Translations under genes and position numbers: made by a program
In this document: positions 13,601-23,779 of the stretch, one piece after another
Numbering within the stretch: the stretch's first letter is position 1
How the letters are laid out: each line of letters begins with the position of its first letter
Notes under the pieces: model-generated
Seen by the model: only the letters and a program-made list of their open reading frames with translations
Databases searched by the model: none
What the model was told of the DNA's origin: nothing
Assembly (NCBI RefSeq): GCF_024763615.1
Contig: NW_026604437.1
Location: 186,001 to 250,000, forward strand
Direction of reading: 5' to 3'
Length of the DNA stretch: 64,000 nucleotides
Origin: Phlebotomus papatasi
Taxonomy: Eukaryota; Arthropoda; Insecta; Diptera; Psychodidae

Positions 13601-16077
13601 AAATTATATATAATATTTTTGGCAGTTTCTAATCCACCATGTCTAATGGTAAGATCACAATGTTTTGCTGAATATTGTGAGTGTAGCACATATTCAAGCT
13701 TTCTATGATGACTACTTATGTTCATGAACATGTACATAAGCGCCTTGGTGCAAACAAATCATAATTCATTTTATTAAAAATTATATATAATATTTTTGGC
13801 AGTTTCTAATCCACCATGTCTAATGGTAAGATCCCAATGTTTTGCTGAATGTTGTTAGTGTAGGACTTGTTCTAATTTTCTATGATGACTACTTATGTTC
13901 ATGAACATGTACATAAGCGCCTTGGTGCAAACAAATCATAATTCATTTTATTAAAAATTATATATAATATTTTTGGCAGTTTCTAATCCACCATGTCTAA
14001 TGGTAAGATCCCAATGTTTTGCTGAATATTGTTAGTGTAGCAGATGTTCAAGCTTTCTATGATGACTACTTATGTTCTTGAACATGTACATAAGCGCCTT
14101 GGTGCAAACAAATCATAATTCATTTTATTAAAAATTATATATAATATTTTTGGCAGTTTCTAATCCACCATGTCTAATGGTAAGATCCCAATGTTTTGCT
14201 GAATATTGTTAGTGTAGGACTTGTTCTAATTTTCTATGATGACTACTTATGTTCATGAACATGTACATAAGCGCCTTGGTGCAAACAAATCATAATTCAT
14301 TTTATTAAAAATTATATATAATATTTTTGGCAGTTTCTAATCCACCATGTCTAATGGTAAGATCACAATGTTTTGCTGAATATTGTGAGTGTAGCACATG
14401 TTCAAGCTTTCTATGATGACTACTTATGTTCATGAACATGTACATAAGCGCCTTGGTGCAAACAAATCATAATTCATTTTATTAAAAATTATATATAATA
14501 TTTTTGGCAGTTTCTAATCCACCATGTCTAATGGTAAGATCCCAATGTTTTGCTGAATGTTGTTAGTGTAGGACTTGTTCTAATTTTCTATGATGACTAC
14601 TTATGTTCATGAACATGTACATAAGCGCCTTGGTGCAAACAAATCATAATTCATTTTATTAAAAATTATATATAATATTTTTGGCAGTTTCTAATCCACC
14701 ATGTCTAATGGTAAGATCCCAATGTTTTGCTGAATATTCTGAGTGTAGCAGATGTTCAAGTTTTCTATGATGACTACTTATGTTCATGAACATGTACATA
14801 AGCGCCTTGGTGCAAACAAATCATAATTCATTTTATTAAAAATTATATATAATATTTTTGGCAGTTTCTAATCCACCATGTCTAATGGTAAGATCCCAAT
14901 GTTTTGCTGAATATTGTGAGTGTAGCACATGTTCAAGTTTTCTATGATGACTACTTATGTTCATGAACATGTACATAAGCGCCTTGGTGCAAACAAATCA
15001 TAATTCATTTTATTAAAAATTATATATAATATTTTTGGCAGTTTCTAATCCACCATGTCTAATGGTAAGATCCCAATGTTTTGCTGAATATTGTTAGTGT
15101 AGCACATGTTCAAGCTTTCTGTGATGACTACTTATGTTCATGAACATGTACATAAGCGCCTTGGTGCAAACAAATCATAATTCATTTTATTAAAAATTAT
15201 ATATAATATTTTTGGCAGTTTCTAATCCACCATGTCTAATGGTAAGATCCCAATGTTTTGCTGAATGTTGTTAGTGTAGGACTTGTTCTAATTTTCTATG
15301 ATGACTACTTATGTTCATGAACATGTACATAAGCGCCTTGGTGCAAACAAATCATAATTCATTTTATTAAAAATTATATATAATATTTTTGGCAGTTTCT
15401 AATCCACCATGTCTAATGGTAAGATCCCAATGTTTTGCTGAATATTCTGAGTGTAGCACATGTTCAAGTTTTCTATGATGACTACTTATGTTCATGAACA
15501 TGTACATAAGCGCCTTGGTGCAAACAAATCATAATTCATTTTATTAAAAATTATATATAATATTTTTGGCAGTTTCTAATCCACCATGTCTAATGGTAAG
15601 ATCCCAATGTTTTGCTGAATATTGTGAGTGTAGCACATGTTCAAGTTTTCTATGATGACTACTTATGTTCATGAACATGTACATAAGCGCCTTGGTGCAA
15701 ACAAATCATAATTCATTTTATTAAAAATTATATATAATATTTTTGGCAGTTTCTAATCCACCATGTCTAATGGTAAGATCCCAATGTTTTGCTGAATATT
15801 CTGAGTGTAGCACATGTTCAAGTTTTCTATGATGACTACTTATGTTCATGAACATGTACATAAGCGCCTTGGTGCAAACAAATCATAATTCATTTTATTA
15901 AAAATTATATATAATATTTTTGGCAGTTTCTAATCCACCATGTCTAATGGTAAGATCCCAATGTTTTGCTGAATATTGTGAGTGTAGCACATGTTCAAGT
16001 TTTCTATGATGACTACTTATGTTCATGAACATGTACATAAGCGCCTTGGTGCAAACAAATCATAATTCATTTTATTA

Positions 16078-16083
16078 AAAATT
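16078..16083. repeat. 6-bp target site duplication, left (aaaatt)
   Basis: The monomer reads ttattaaaaattatatata. It is broken after aaaatt, and aaaatt recurs directly after the element at 31325-31330. A 6-bp duplication is characteristic of Polinton/Maverick integration. Confidence 0.95.
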
Positions 16084-16462
16084 AGTAGTAAGTTAGCCAC
16101 CGTACGACTGTTGTGAGACTGTTGTTATTTACCACTGTGCGACTGTTGTGAGCCACTGTAGGACTGTGGTGATTTCTACAGCTGTGGCACTGTACGACTG
16201 TTGCACAATCAAGGGAAATGAATGTGTGAATGAATGAAAAAAGCTCTAAGAATATGCCACCGTGCGACTGTTGCAGAAATGTGTAAATTCTAGAGCTGTG
16301 TCACTGCACGACTGCTGCGTTGTCAACAAAAATTCTCAAAGCATTCCACTGTACAACTCTAATGATATTTGATCAAAAGATATGATTTTTATAAAAAGCT
16401 TCTAGCTAATATTCAAACCCTTTGTGATCGTGATGTATTTGATCTAAGCTTTCACTTGTCAT
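16084..16462. repeat. left terminal inverted repeat
   Basis: Compared by eye with the reverse complement of the right end. The outer ~260 bp (16084 to about 16345) match almost base for base apart from one 4-bp step in a gaat/gaatg run, and possibly one or two bases. From about 16346 to 16462 the match continues but with many substitutions and indels; anchors such as ttctagctaatattcaaaccc and cttgtcat are shared. The repeat begins AG, as is usual for Polintons. Confidence 0.93.
16097..16362 (+). repeat. seven degenerate copies of a 17-bp subterminal motif
   Basis: Consensus CCACYGTRCGACTGTTG starts at 16097, 16132, 16153, 16187, 16257, 16301 and 16346. The first, second and fifth copies fit the consensus fully, and the fourth differs only at its first base. 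The third, sixth and seventh are more diverged. Spacings are 35, 21, 34, 70, 44 and 45 bp. The same set appears inverted in the right TIR. Repeated subterminal motifs often bind the transposase/integrase or replication proteins; that role is inferred. Confidence 0.8.
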
Positions 16463-16598
16463 GTGAATAAGTAACTTTCATATCTTTCCAAAAAGTTATG
16501 AAAGCATTTTCACAATTGTCAAATTTACATACATTTAAAATGTGATATATATTTTCATGTGAAATGATAAATAGAACAAAAGCAGGACTGTTCCTTTG

Positions 16599-16625
16599 TA
16601 TATAAATAGAGAGCTCGTTTTCAGT
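16599..16625 (+). promoter_or_regulatory. TATA box and initiator of the protease gene
   Basis: TATAAATAGA lies at 16601-16610, and a TCAGT initiator-like pentamer, common at arthropod start sites, at 16621-16625. The first ATG in the protease frame follows at 16635. The same 10-mer occurs before the ATPase and pVI-like genes. The ~22-bp gap from TATAAA to the initiator A is a little short of the usual ~30, so the exact start site is uncertain. Confidence 0.6.
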
Positions 16626-16634
16626 TTAGCAGTC

Positions 16635-17111
16635 ATGAACAGTATACAGATATCATCATGCCTACGAAAAAACAAATACACAAGAAAAATATTCCGAGGT
16701 GTATTTCCAGTAGATCAACTACATCTATGTAGCATAAAGAAGCCAGCTTTGTTAGTCGTAAATACAGCTATATCTACTCATCCTGGAAAACATTGGGTGG
16801 CAATATATCTTCCAAAGGGTAAAGGATTTGCTGAATTTTTTGACTCATATGGAAGATTTTAACATAACAAATATTTTGAAGAATTTTTTAAAAGATTTTC
16901 AAATCTAAATAAGATACTGTTTAATGCGAGAATCCTTCAATCTGCTTTCTCCTCTGTATGCGGGTATTACTGTTGTGTGTATGCCGTGTATAGAGCGAAA
17001 GGAAAGTCAATGAATGATTTTATTAAAAATTTTTCTAATCGGCTACACGAAAACGACCGAAAAATTAGCGAAATGTATTATGGATATTTTAAAAATCCTG
17101 TAAGAAGATGA
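16635..17111 (+). pseudogene. PRO: adenovirus-type cysteine protease, interrupted by one in-frame stop
   Basis: In Polintons this Ulp1/adenain-like thiol protease is thought to mature capsid proteins. The first part, from ATG 16635, carries the catalytic His in GKHWVAIYL and the acidic residue in FDSYG. A TAA at 16860-16862 then ends the frame. The same frame stays open from 16863 to TGA 17109-17111 and contains the remaining catalytic features: Gln in ILQS and Cys in SVCGYYC. So the gene is split by a single nonsense codon with no frameshift. ATG 16635 is preferred because the open frame upstream has only a TTG and runs through the TATA box. Possibilities are a true inactivating mutation, an assembly error, or readthrough. 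The fragment before the stop lacks the nucleophile and should be inactive. Confidence 0.88.
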
Positions 17112-17168
17112 ATTCCAGTCAGTCGGATTTCGTTTCCTGAAAAGAACGCACCGGATTCATTACGAATC

Positions 17169-17993
17169 ATGAAGGATATCTTTGAAAACTTTGATATAGA
17201 GAAAAAACTGAAGCACTGGAAAAATGATATAGGGAAAAAGACTAATTCCTCAAAACGAAATAAGGATAAAAGGAGTTTCAAAAAAACTAATCATGATGTG
17301 AATATAGAGGCTCTGCTACTGGAAAATACAAAATCGTCTGAAAGTCCTACAACACCAAGATCCAGAAATACTGTTAGTGTACTGCAAGGATATACCTATT
17401 TTTTAAACGCATGTTACACATCATTTGTGTCCATTGGCTTTTCTTCGGAGGATTTCTCACCAATTGTGCAAATTTCCGCAAAAAACGGTCTCCTAGGAGT
17501 TGATTCTATTAGTTTCACCAGAGGTGCCTGGTCAAAAATTTACGCTAACAAGGAATTCATTGCCGAGCGGCTAAACACTTCTCAAAACATGGTCTCCGCA
17601 GATAATATTTTTATGAACATCAATAATAATAATAATATTAATGATAATGTAAAATTAGATTTCGCAGATTTAAATAATACAAAATATATTGTTTTTACTC
17701 AAAATAATGTTACAGTGACTTTGACCAATAATGAATTTCAAAAATTAATGGATTTAAGTGATTTTTTTAACACAACTCTCATTTATAATAACTCAGTTCA
17801 ATATTTTATTAAAGAATATTGTTCGAGATATGCATCCTCATGCAAAAATTTAAATGTTAAAAGGATGGATTCCACAGCGTACACATCACCTATGGAATCA
17901 CGTCCCCCTATAAACTATTTTAGACTATTCCATGAGATACCTTATGTATATGAAAACATATCTTCTTATAATATAGATACGCAGACAATATAA
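17169..17993 (+). CDS. Polinton protein of unknown function (274 aa)
   Basis: I do not recognise this protein. It starts at ATG 17169, 57 bases after the protease stop, and lies between protease and POLB. Residues 1-45 are strongly basic (many Lys). Residues ~70-130 form a hydrophobic, aromatic-rich stretch (GYTYFLNACYTSF, then SFTRGAWSKIY) that looks folded. Around residue 150 there is an Asn-rich run (NINNNNNIND) from an aat repeat, and the C-terminal part is rich in Ser, Tyr and Pro. No signal peptide or clear membrane segment is seen. The basic N-terminus would suit nucleic acid binding, but that is a guess. It has no TATAAATAGA box of its own and may share the protease transcript. Confidence 0.75.
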   Translation: MKDIFENFDIEKKLKHWKNDIGKKTNSSKRNKDKRSFKKTNHDVNIEALLLENTKSSESPTTPRSRNTVSVLQGYTYFLNACYTSFVSIGFSSEDFSPIVQISAKNGLLGVDSISFTRGAWSKIYANKEFIAERLNTSQNMVSADNIFMNINNNNNINDNVKLDFADLNNTKYIVFTQNNVTVTLTNNEFQKLMDLSDFFNTTLIYNNSVQYFIKEYCSRYASSCKNLNVKRMDSTAYTSPMESRPPINYFRLFHEIPYVYENISSYNIDTQTI

Positions 17994-18049
17994 ATATAAA
18001 TACAATTAAAATGATGATATAACTAATATACATGTACCATATAATCCGT

Positions 18050-18055
18050 AATAAA
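18050..18055 (+). terminator. polyadenylation signal AATAAA
   Basis: AATAAA lies 57 bases past the stop of the 17169-17993 gene, in AT-rich DNA; another is at 18163-18168. Either would end the protease/unknown-protein transcript ahead of the POLB start. Confidence 0.5.
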
Positions 18056-18266
18056 AAAGTGTGTATATTATATAAATTAATATGTTTCACTTTCCTCAAA
18101 AGTTAGGGAGATGAAATTGCTGATCATGAATTTTTATCAAAAAAACATTCTTCTCATATTGCAATAAATTTCTATTATGGGTAATCGCTTTTTCCATTGT
18201 GATTACTTCATCATTCTGTTTTCTTATTACTCTTGGTGAACAGCATAATATCGTATACTCGTGAAA

Positions 18267-21200
18267 ATGAGCAATCCAACATTTTTGGAAGGTCTTCTGC
18301 TTGCAAATAAGACCCTCTCAACCTTGTTCAAAATTTTAAAAGAACCGAATTTAAAGTTTTATCAGGAAAATGTATTAAACAAGATTGAATCGGTATTAAA
18401 AAATGGTGTAATAGTTTCTGATGAAGAGAAGATAAGATTAACCGGTGAAATATTATCCGTGGATGGAAATGTAATTGCGTGCCACCGTATTCTAAAACTT
18501 CTATGGACTCGTAATGAAGGTAAAGAGATATAGAGAAATATTTTATTAATTATTTGTGTTTTATATAATCGGCAGATTTTTTTTTAATATCACATTATTT
18601 TTGGTTTTTTCAGAGAATTCAGGGAATATCGACATGACTTCAGGATCTTCAAGATCAAATTTTACTTCATCATCAACGGTTTTGAACTCTGTACCATCCA
18701 CCGCACCATGCACTACAAGCTCTGTACCATCTGCTGAAATACCTGTACTGCCAACACCATCCTCGTCAACATCATCGTCAAGTTTGTCTCCACCAATGGC
18801 TGAAGAAATGCTACATCGTGAAAATGAACTTGAAAATTCACAAAAAGGAGAGGGTGAGTAGAAAGTTCACAGCAAAACAGAATTGATATAAATACTGTCT
18901 CTATTTTTTTAATTTTATTTGCAGGGAATGATGATATTACAGCTAATCATAATGAACAGTTGGTTGAGGTTCTGGGTAGAGAAAAATCATTTAATAAAAA
19001 ATTCAGCGTGACCCAATTAGGAGTGAAATTCCGAATTCAAAGACCCAGTGGAGTAACAAACGGATTTGGGTGGCTGCATGATGCCTTTCAGGAAGTAATA
19101 AATATGATCACAGCTGAAGGAAATATTGGAGATAAAGCTGCTTTGGAACTACATCTCCCAGAAAAACCTGAAGTTAAAGCTATTTACAATGGACTCACTC
19201 CTATTGATGAGCTATCAGCAGATGTTCTTCTCAGCAGATTTGAAAAAGTAAATCAAAGCAATGCGTCATTTGGAGTCGCTGACGTATTGCTTATTACAGC
19301 CGCAATTGTGCACATGAAGCAGGGCCGTGGACGAAATAAAATTGTTCACATGAATTCAGGCGAAATTAGAAGGTATACTTAAATAACATTCTCTTATTCG
19401 AAATCATGCATAAATGTCTTTTAGATTCAAGAAATACAGCGTCATCGATCCTGGAGCAGAGGAATTCTGTCTTCCCATAGCTATCCTTTTTGGGAGAGTG
19501 TTAAATATGAAAAATTCGGAACGCAGTAAGAGAACTCTACTCAGTTGGAGACGTTACAGTGCAAAATTAAGGATTCAAGCTGTAAATTTGGTTAAGGTAT
19601 GCGGAGGGGTAATAAACCCTAAAGGTGAATATGACAATAACTTCATTTCATTGTTTAATACTAAGTTCCCTAAATATTTAATAACTGTGTATAACAATGT
19701 GAGTGATTGTAAAAGTATCACATATAAAACACAAAAAACAGATCTAAATTCGTCTAACCGTATAAATTTATTTTTCAATGAGAAAGAAAGACATTACTTT
19801 TGCATTAGCAATGTAAAGTCTTTTTTCAATTTTAGAAAACAATGTGATGTATGTGATGTTCTTTATAATTGCGATCATAGATGTCCTGGGCGTTGTACTT
19901 TTTGTAATCGTGAACCGCCGTGTCCATTTGTTCAATTCCTCAAAAAGTGTAATGATTGTAATCGAGAATTTCGTGGGGATCAATGTTACAACTACCACAA
20001 AGTAAATAACACTTGTAATACATTTAAAATATGTGTAACTTGTGACACATTTTACAAAGTCACAAAGTATCATAAATGTAATACTTCTAAGTGCTATATT
20101 TGCGGTAATTTTGTTGAAAAACCCCACTACTGCTACATTCAGAGTTTTAAAAAAGATCCTCCACAACGTTTTCAAATTATTTTTTATGATTTTGAAAGTC
20201 AGTTTCTCGACGAAGGGCAAGGGTTTTACCGCCATTCACCGAACTTATGTGTGACAAATATTGTTTGTCACCTATGTTATGAGTCAAACTCATTTCCTGC
20301 AGATTGCCCGAATTGCAATCCCTTTGAAAATATTTTTAATAATGATGATAATGCGAGTTGTGTATCAAAATTTGTAAATTTTGTATTAAAGTTCCGTCTA
20401 TGGCCTGTTGTGGCAATTGCCCATAATGCAAAAGGATATGATTCGCAATTCATCCTTGAGGAATTGTGTAAGAGAAATATAAGCATTAAACCTATTATGG
20501 TAGGGCGAAAAATTCTTTGCATTTCTCTTGATAATATAAAATTCATAGATTCAATAGCATTCATTCCTCTTGCATTGTCAAAATTTAGCGCGAGTTTCGG
20601 ACTAAAGGATTGCAATAAAGGCGAATATCCGTATAAATTTAACACGCCAGAAAATGAGAACTATATTGGAACTTTTCCTCCAATAGAATATTATCCTATC
20701 GATAGCATGTCGTCGGAAAAATATTCTAAATTTGTTGAATGGTATGATGAAAATAAACACAAACCATTTAACAATAAGGAGGAACTCATCAAATATTGTC
20801 AACAAGACGTACATATCCTTCGCGCGGGATGTCTGAACTTCATGATTTCCTTTTTGGACACTACAGGTATAAATCCTTTTCTACAAGCAATAACAATCGC
20901 GGATTCTGTTATGAAAGCATATAGGAAAAATTATTTAAGGGAAAATACGTTAGGTATTACTCCCAAAAATAATTATAACTCGAACTTTATCCATTTTCAA
21001 AGTAAAATAGGTCTTAAATGGCTGATTTTTAAAAAACAAACTTTTCCAAATTTGCGGTATGAAGAAAAAATTAAATACACCAATCTAATTGTTGACGGAT
21101 TTGATGAGAGTTCAAATACTGTATTTGAATTTTTTGGCTGCTTTTATCACGGACATACGTGTTTGCAGAATCGAGAGTATCAGTGCAGCAGAGACCCGCT

Positions 21201-22746
21201 GGATACATTGAAAAATCGATATGAAGTGACAAAGCATAGGTTACAAAAATTAAAAAGTCTGGGCTACAAAATTGAATTTGCATGGGAATGTGAATTTCGT
21301 AAGTCTCTTAAATGTGATGATGCGTTAAATAATTTGATCGAAAATAATCGTGAAATTATTAACGCAGGATTTGATTTAAGATCAGCAATATATGGTGGCC
21401 GTACAGAAGTGTTTAAACTATATTGTAAAGCTCAGCCTGGGGACAAAATGTATTATTACGATTTTACATCTTTGTACCCCTGGGCAAATAAATATACTAA
21501 ATATTTTCTGGGACATCCTACCATAATTCGAGATTTCACAGACCCATGCGAGATTCTGTGTCATGATGGTGTTGCGAAGTGTAGAATTTTACCTCCACGT
21601 TGTCTTTATTTACCAGTTTTGCCATATCGGTGCAATAATAGGTTAACCTTTCCTCTGTGCGCTATGTGTGTATTAGAAAAAGCCGATCTAGATGAGTGCA
21701 CACATAGTGACAATGAACGATCACTTCTAGGGTATTGGTCATTGGATGAAATCAGACTTGCAATTGATAACGGTTACACGATTCTTGAATCTCTAGAATT
21801 ATGGTCATATAAACCAATTCAATACGACCGTGATTCAGGAGAAAAGGGGTTATTTGCGGATTACGTAGATAATTTCCTAAAGATAAAGCAAGAATCTAGT
21901 GGCTGGCCTGAAAATTGTGAGTCTGAGGCATCTAAAGAACAGTATCTAGAGAATTATCTTCTTCGAGAGGGGATAAAACTCAATGAAGAGAATATTACCC
22001 TTAACAAAGGACGCAGAAGTTTAGCTAAACTTATGCTGAATAGTTTGTGGGGTAAGTTCATTCAGAGGGAGGATCTGAAAGTAACAGAGATCTGTAGTTC
22101 GCAGGCAGAACTTATGAAATTTGTCACAAATGAAGGCATCGAAGTACACCAACTATATCTTTGTGGTCCTGATAAAATATTTGTCACATGGTCGCATATA
22201 AATGAGAATATACCTGAATCTAAGTACATAAATTTAGGTGTTGGAATCTGCACCACTACAAATGCTAGAATAGCATTATATAAGGCTTTATCTATGGTTG
22301 GGAAAAATGTCTTATATTGTGATACAGATTCCATCATATACTTGGTACCAAATGGCGAGGAAAATCCTTTAACAGTCGGTTCATTTTTAGGGGAATTGAC
22401 AGATGAGATACAGTCATACGGTGAGGGATCGTTTATAGACGAATATGTTGCTACGGGTCCAAAATCATATGGTATCCGTATTTTCAATCCTAGTACAGGT
22501 ACACATTCTTATAAAGTTGTCTTTAAGGGTATCAGTATGAACCGGCATGTGGAGGAGAAGGTTAATTTTGATACACTTAAAGAACTTGTTAATGGTGGAG
22601 ATCCTATAGAGATTAGATATACGGATACTATATTTAGAGATAAACAATTCCACATGTCGTCTGGTCCATCGTCTAAAACAGCTAAGTTCACACATAATAA
22701 ACGTCGCTGTGTACAGAATTATGATACATTGCCATATGGATATTAA
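18267..22746 (+). CDS. POLB: protein-primed family B DNA polymerase, four exons (about 1,420 aa)
   Basis: Replicates the element. Proposed exons are 18267-18519, 18614-18853, 18925-19372 and 19425-22746. The GT-AG junctions keep the frame through phases 1, 1 and 2 and give 4,263 nt. Exon 4 holds the 3'-5' exonuclease motifs (FYDFES ~567-572, HNAKGYD ~647-653, YCQQD ~771-775) and the polymerase motifs DFTSLYP (~993), KLMLNSLWGKF (~1182), YCDTDS (~1278-1283) and GPKSY (~1327), all intact. A Cys-rich, zinc-binding-like region spans ~454-550. A segment at ~843-940 (EFFGCFYHGH, WECEF) resembles a nuclease-like insertion seen in Polinton polymerases. Joining exon 3 to 4 restores the usual family region before FCLPIAI. 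Exon 2 is Ser/Thr-rich and probably disordered. If splicing fails, ATG 19414 gives a 1,110-residue form with all catalytic motifs. A terminal protein has not been located. Confidence 0.9.
18520..18613 (+). other. POLB intron 1 (94 nt)
   Basis: Donor GAAG|GTAAAG and acceptor TTTTTTCAG|AGAAT with a long T-run before the AG. Both sides are open and in frame after removal (phase 1), while reading through meets TAG after GKEI. Confidence 0.8.
18854..18924 (+). other. POLB intron 2 (71 nt)
   Basis: Donor AGG|GTGAGT is near-consensus and the acceptor is TTTATTTGCAG|GGAATG. Removal keeps frame (phase 1); read-through meets TAG at 18859-18861. Confidence 0.82.
19373..19424 (+). other. POLB intron 3 (52 nt)
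   Basis: Donor GAAG|GTATAC and acceptor GTCTTTTAG|ATTCAAG. Its removal (phase 2) joins ...GEIRR to FKKYSVIDPG, a junction that fits the family's conserved N-terminal region. At 52 nt it is short but within the range of insect introns. Read-through stops at TAA 19380-19382. Confidence 0.82.
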
Positions 22747-22906
22747 CATATTGTTATATACAGTTATATAAATATTTAATTTAAAATTAAGAATTAGTTG
22801 TATTTTCGTATATATTTATTTATTTATTTGAGGTCTACTTATGTATGGAGTGATTTACACTTTTGTAAAAATGAAATGTAAAATATTATTGACAGTCCAT
22901 GTGTAC

Positions 22907-22929
22907 AATAAAATTGGATTTTTAATAAA
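22907..22929 (+). terminator. POLB polyadenylation signals
   Basis: Two AATAAA hexamers (22907-22912 and 22924-22929) lie ~160-180 bases after the POLB stop. The 22747-22995 gap contains only AT-rich sequence and no open frame that I can support. Confidence 0.6.
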
Positions 22930-22995
22930 AATAATCTGTGTTGAAGTCTTACTATGAATTTTTTAATTTCTTTTGTTTAGATTCTCCTCAAATAC

Positions 22996-23005
22996 TATAA
23001 ATAGA
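22996..23005 (+). promoter_or_regulatory. TATAAATAGA promoter box of the ATPase gene block
   Basis: TATAAATAGA sits 52 bases before the ATPase ATG (23048), identical to the boxes at 16601 and 27116. It lies just downstream of the POLB polyadenylation signals, as expected for a new transcription unit. The next four genes overlap each other and have no such box. Confidence 0.65.
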
Positions 23006-23047
23006 TGATCAAAATCTGACTCTGTTTATTGTAATACTGGTATCGGT

Positions 23048-23779
23048 ATGACACTTTTGAAATTTCCTGTACCCTTTTCTATAATACTCGCTGGTCCTTC
23101 AGGATGCGGTAAATCTACTTTCGCTCATAATATTCTAAACAACTTACAGAACCTAACTGATACTAAATTTTCAAAAATAATATGGTGTTTTTCAGAAAAT
23201 GGAAGTGTAGGTAATCTTCCAAAATTAGAAAATCTCGAAGTTTTCAGTGGAATACCTGATAATATAGGAAATGATTCAGAACACAAAACCCCTAAACTTA
23301 TTGTTATTGATGATTTAATGACAAGTAAAGAGTATGAGCCAAAAATTTGCGATTTGTTTATCAAAGAATCACATCATAGGAATATATCCATAATATTTAT
23401 TTGTCAGAATATATTCTACCAATCGAGATTTGCACGTACGATTAGTTTAAATTCGAAATACTTAACAGTATTTCGAAATGTCCGTGATAAATCACAATTT
23501 ATGCCTTTAGCTAGACAACTGCATCCTGAAAATCCTGTTGAACTTTTGAACATATATAAAGAATGTACTTCCAAGCCTTATGGTTATTTATTTATAGATC
23601 TTAATCAGGAAACGCCGGATGCTTTAAGATTTCGTACCAATATTTTTGATGATAATTTTGCAACTTGTTTTTGTACATCTGAGCAATTAAATTTACTCCC
23701 TAGGTATAGAGAAGATGAAACAGAAAGCAAAGAATTTCAAACGATTGGTGGAGAACAGGCATATGTTGTTTATACTTAA
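23048..23779 (+). CDS. ATP: FtsK/HerA-type genome-packaging ATPase (243 aa)
   Basis: A P-loop ATPase of the A32/FtsK-HerA packaging family, expected to pump the element's DNA into capsids. Walker A is GPSGCGKST (residues 16-24) and Walker B is LIVIDD (84-89). The family's KESHHRNIS...FICQN segment (~106-121) supplies the sensor-like Gln-Asn, followed by FARTISLNSKY, typical of Polinton ATPases. Length matches the usual 230-260 aa, so it looks complete. The ATG at 23048 is the first in frame and lies 52 bases below a TATAAATAGA box. Its 3' end overlaps the next small gene. Nothing suggests inactivation. Confidence 0.95.
   Translation: MTLLKFPVPFSIILAGPSGCGKSTFAHNILNNLQNLTDTKFSKIIWCFSENGSVGNLPKLENLEVFSGIPDNIGNDSEHKTPKLIVIDDLMTSKEYEPKICDLFIKESHHRNISIIFICQNIFYQSRFARTISLNSKYLTVFRNVRDKSQFMPLARQLHPENPVELLNIYKECTSKPYGYLFIDLNQETPDALRFRTNIFDDNFATCFCTSEQLNLLPRYREDETESKEFQTIGGEQAYVVYT

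Larger units (their letters stand above)
7526..16083. repeat. 177-bp satellite array, between the solo LTR and the Polinton
   Basis: Same monomer and orientation as 1-6271. Variants useful as markers here include ctattccacc (8009), six-T versions of the T-run before ggcag (for example 10957-10962), aatttatatgatg (9846, 10378, 10687) and the tgttcttgaac change in the palindrome (14073). The marker order in about 10.65-14.4 kb recurs at about 33.6-37.6 kb on the other side of the Polinton. No gene is visible. Confidence 0.97.

Noticed and set aside
1..16083. CRISPR-like regular spacing of a palindromic repeat
   Set aside because: The whole 177-bp unit is repeated, including what would be spacers; this is a eukaryotic satellite.
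16596..16634. Upstream extension of the protease frame
   Set aside because: It would start at a TTG and run through the TATA box; ATG 16635 is the better start.
19768..20235. 155-residue minus-strand frame and other antisense frames inside POLB
   Set aside because: They are antisense shadows of a long coding region with clear polymerase motifs; no recognisable domains.
20042..20254. 70-residue plus-strand frame inside POLB
   Set aside because: Out-of-frame overlap with the Cys-rich and exonuclease I region of POLB.
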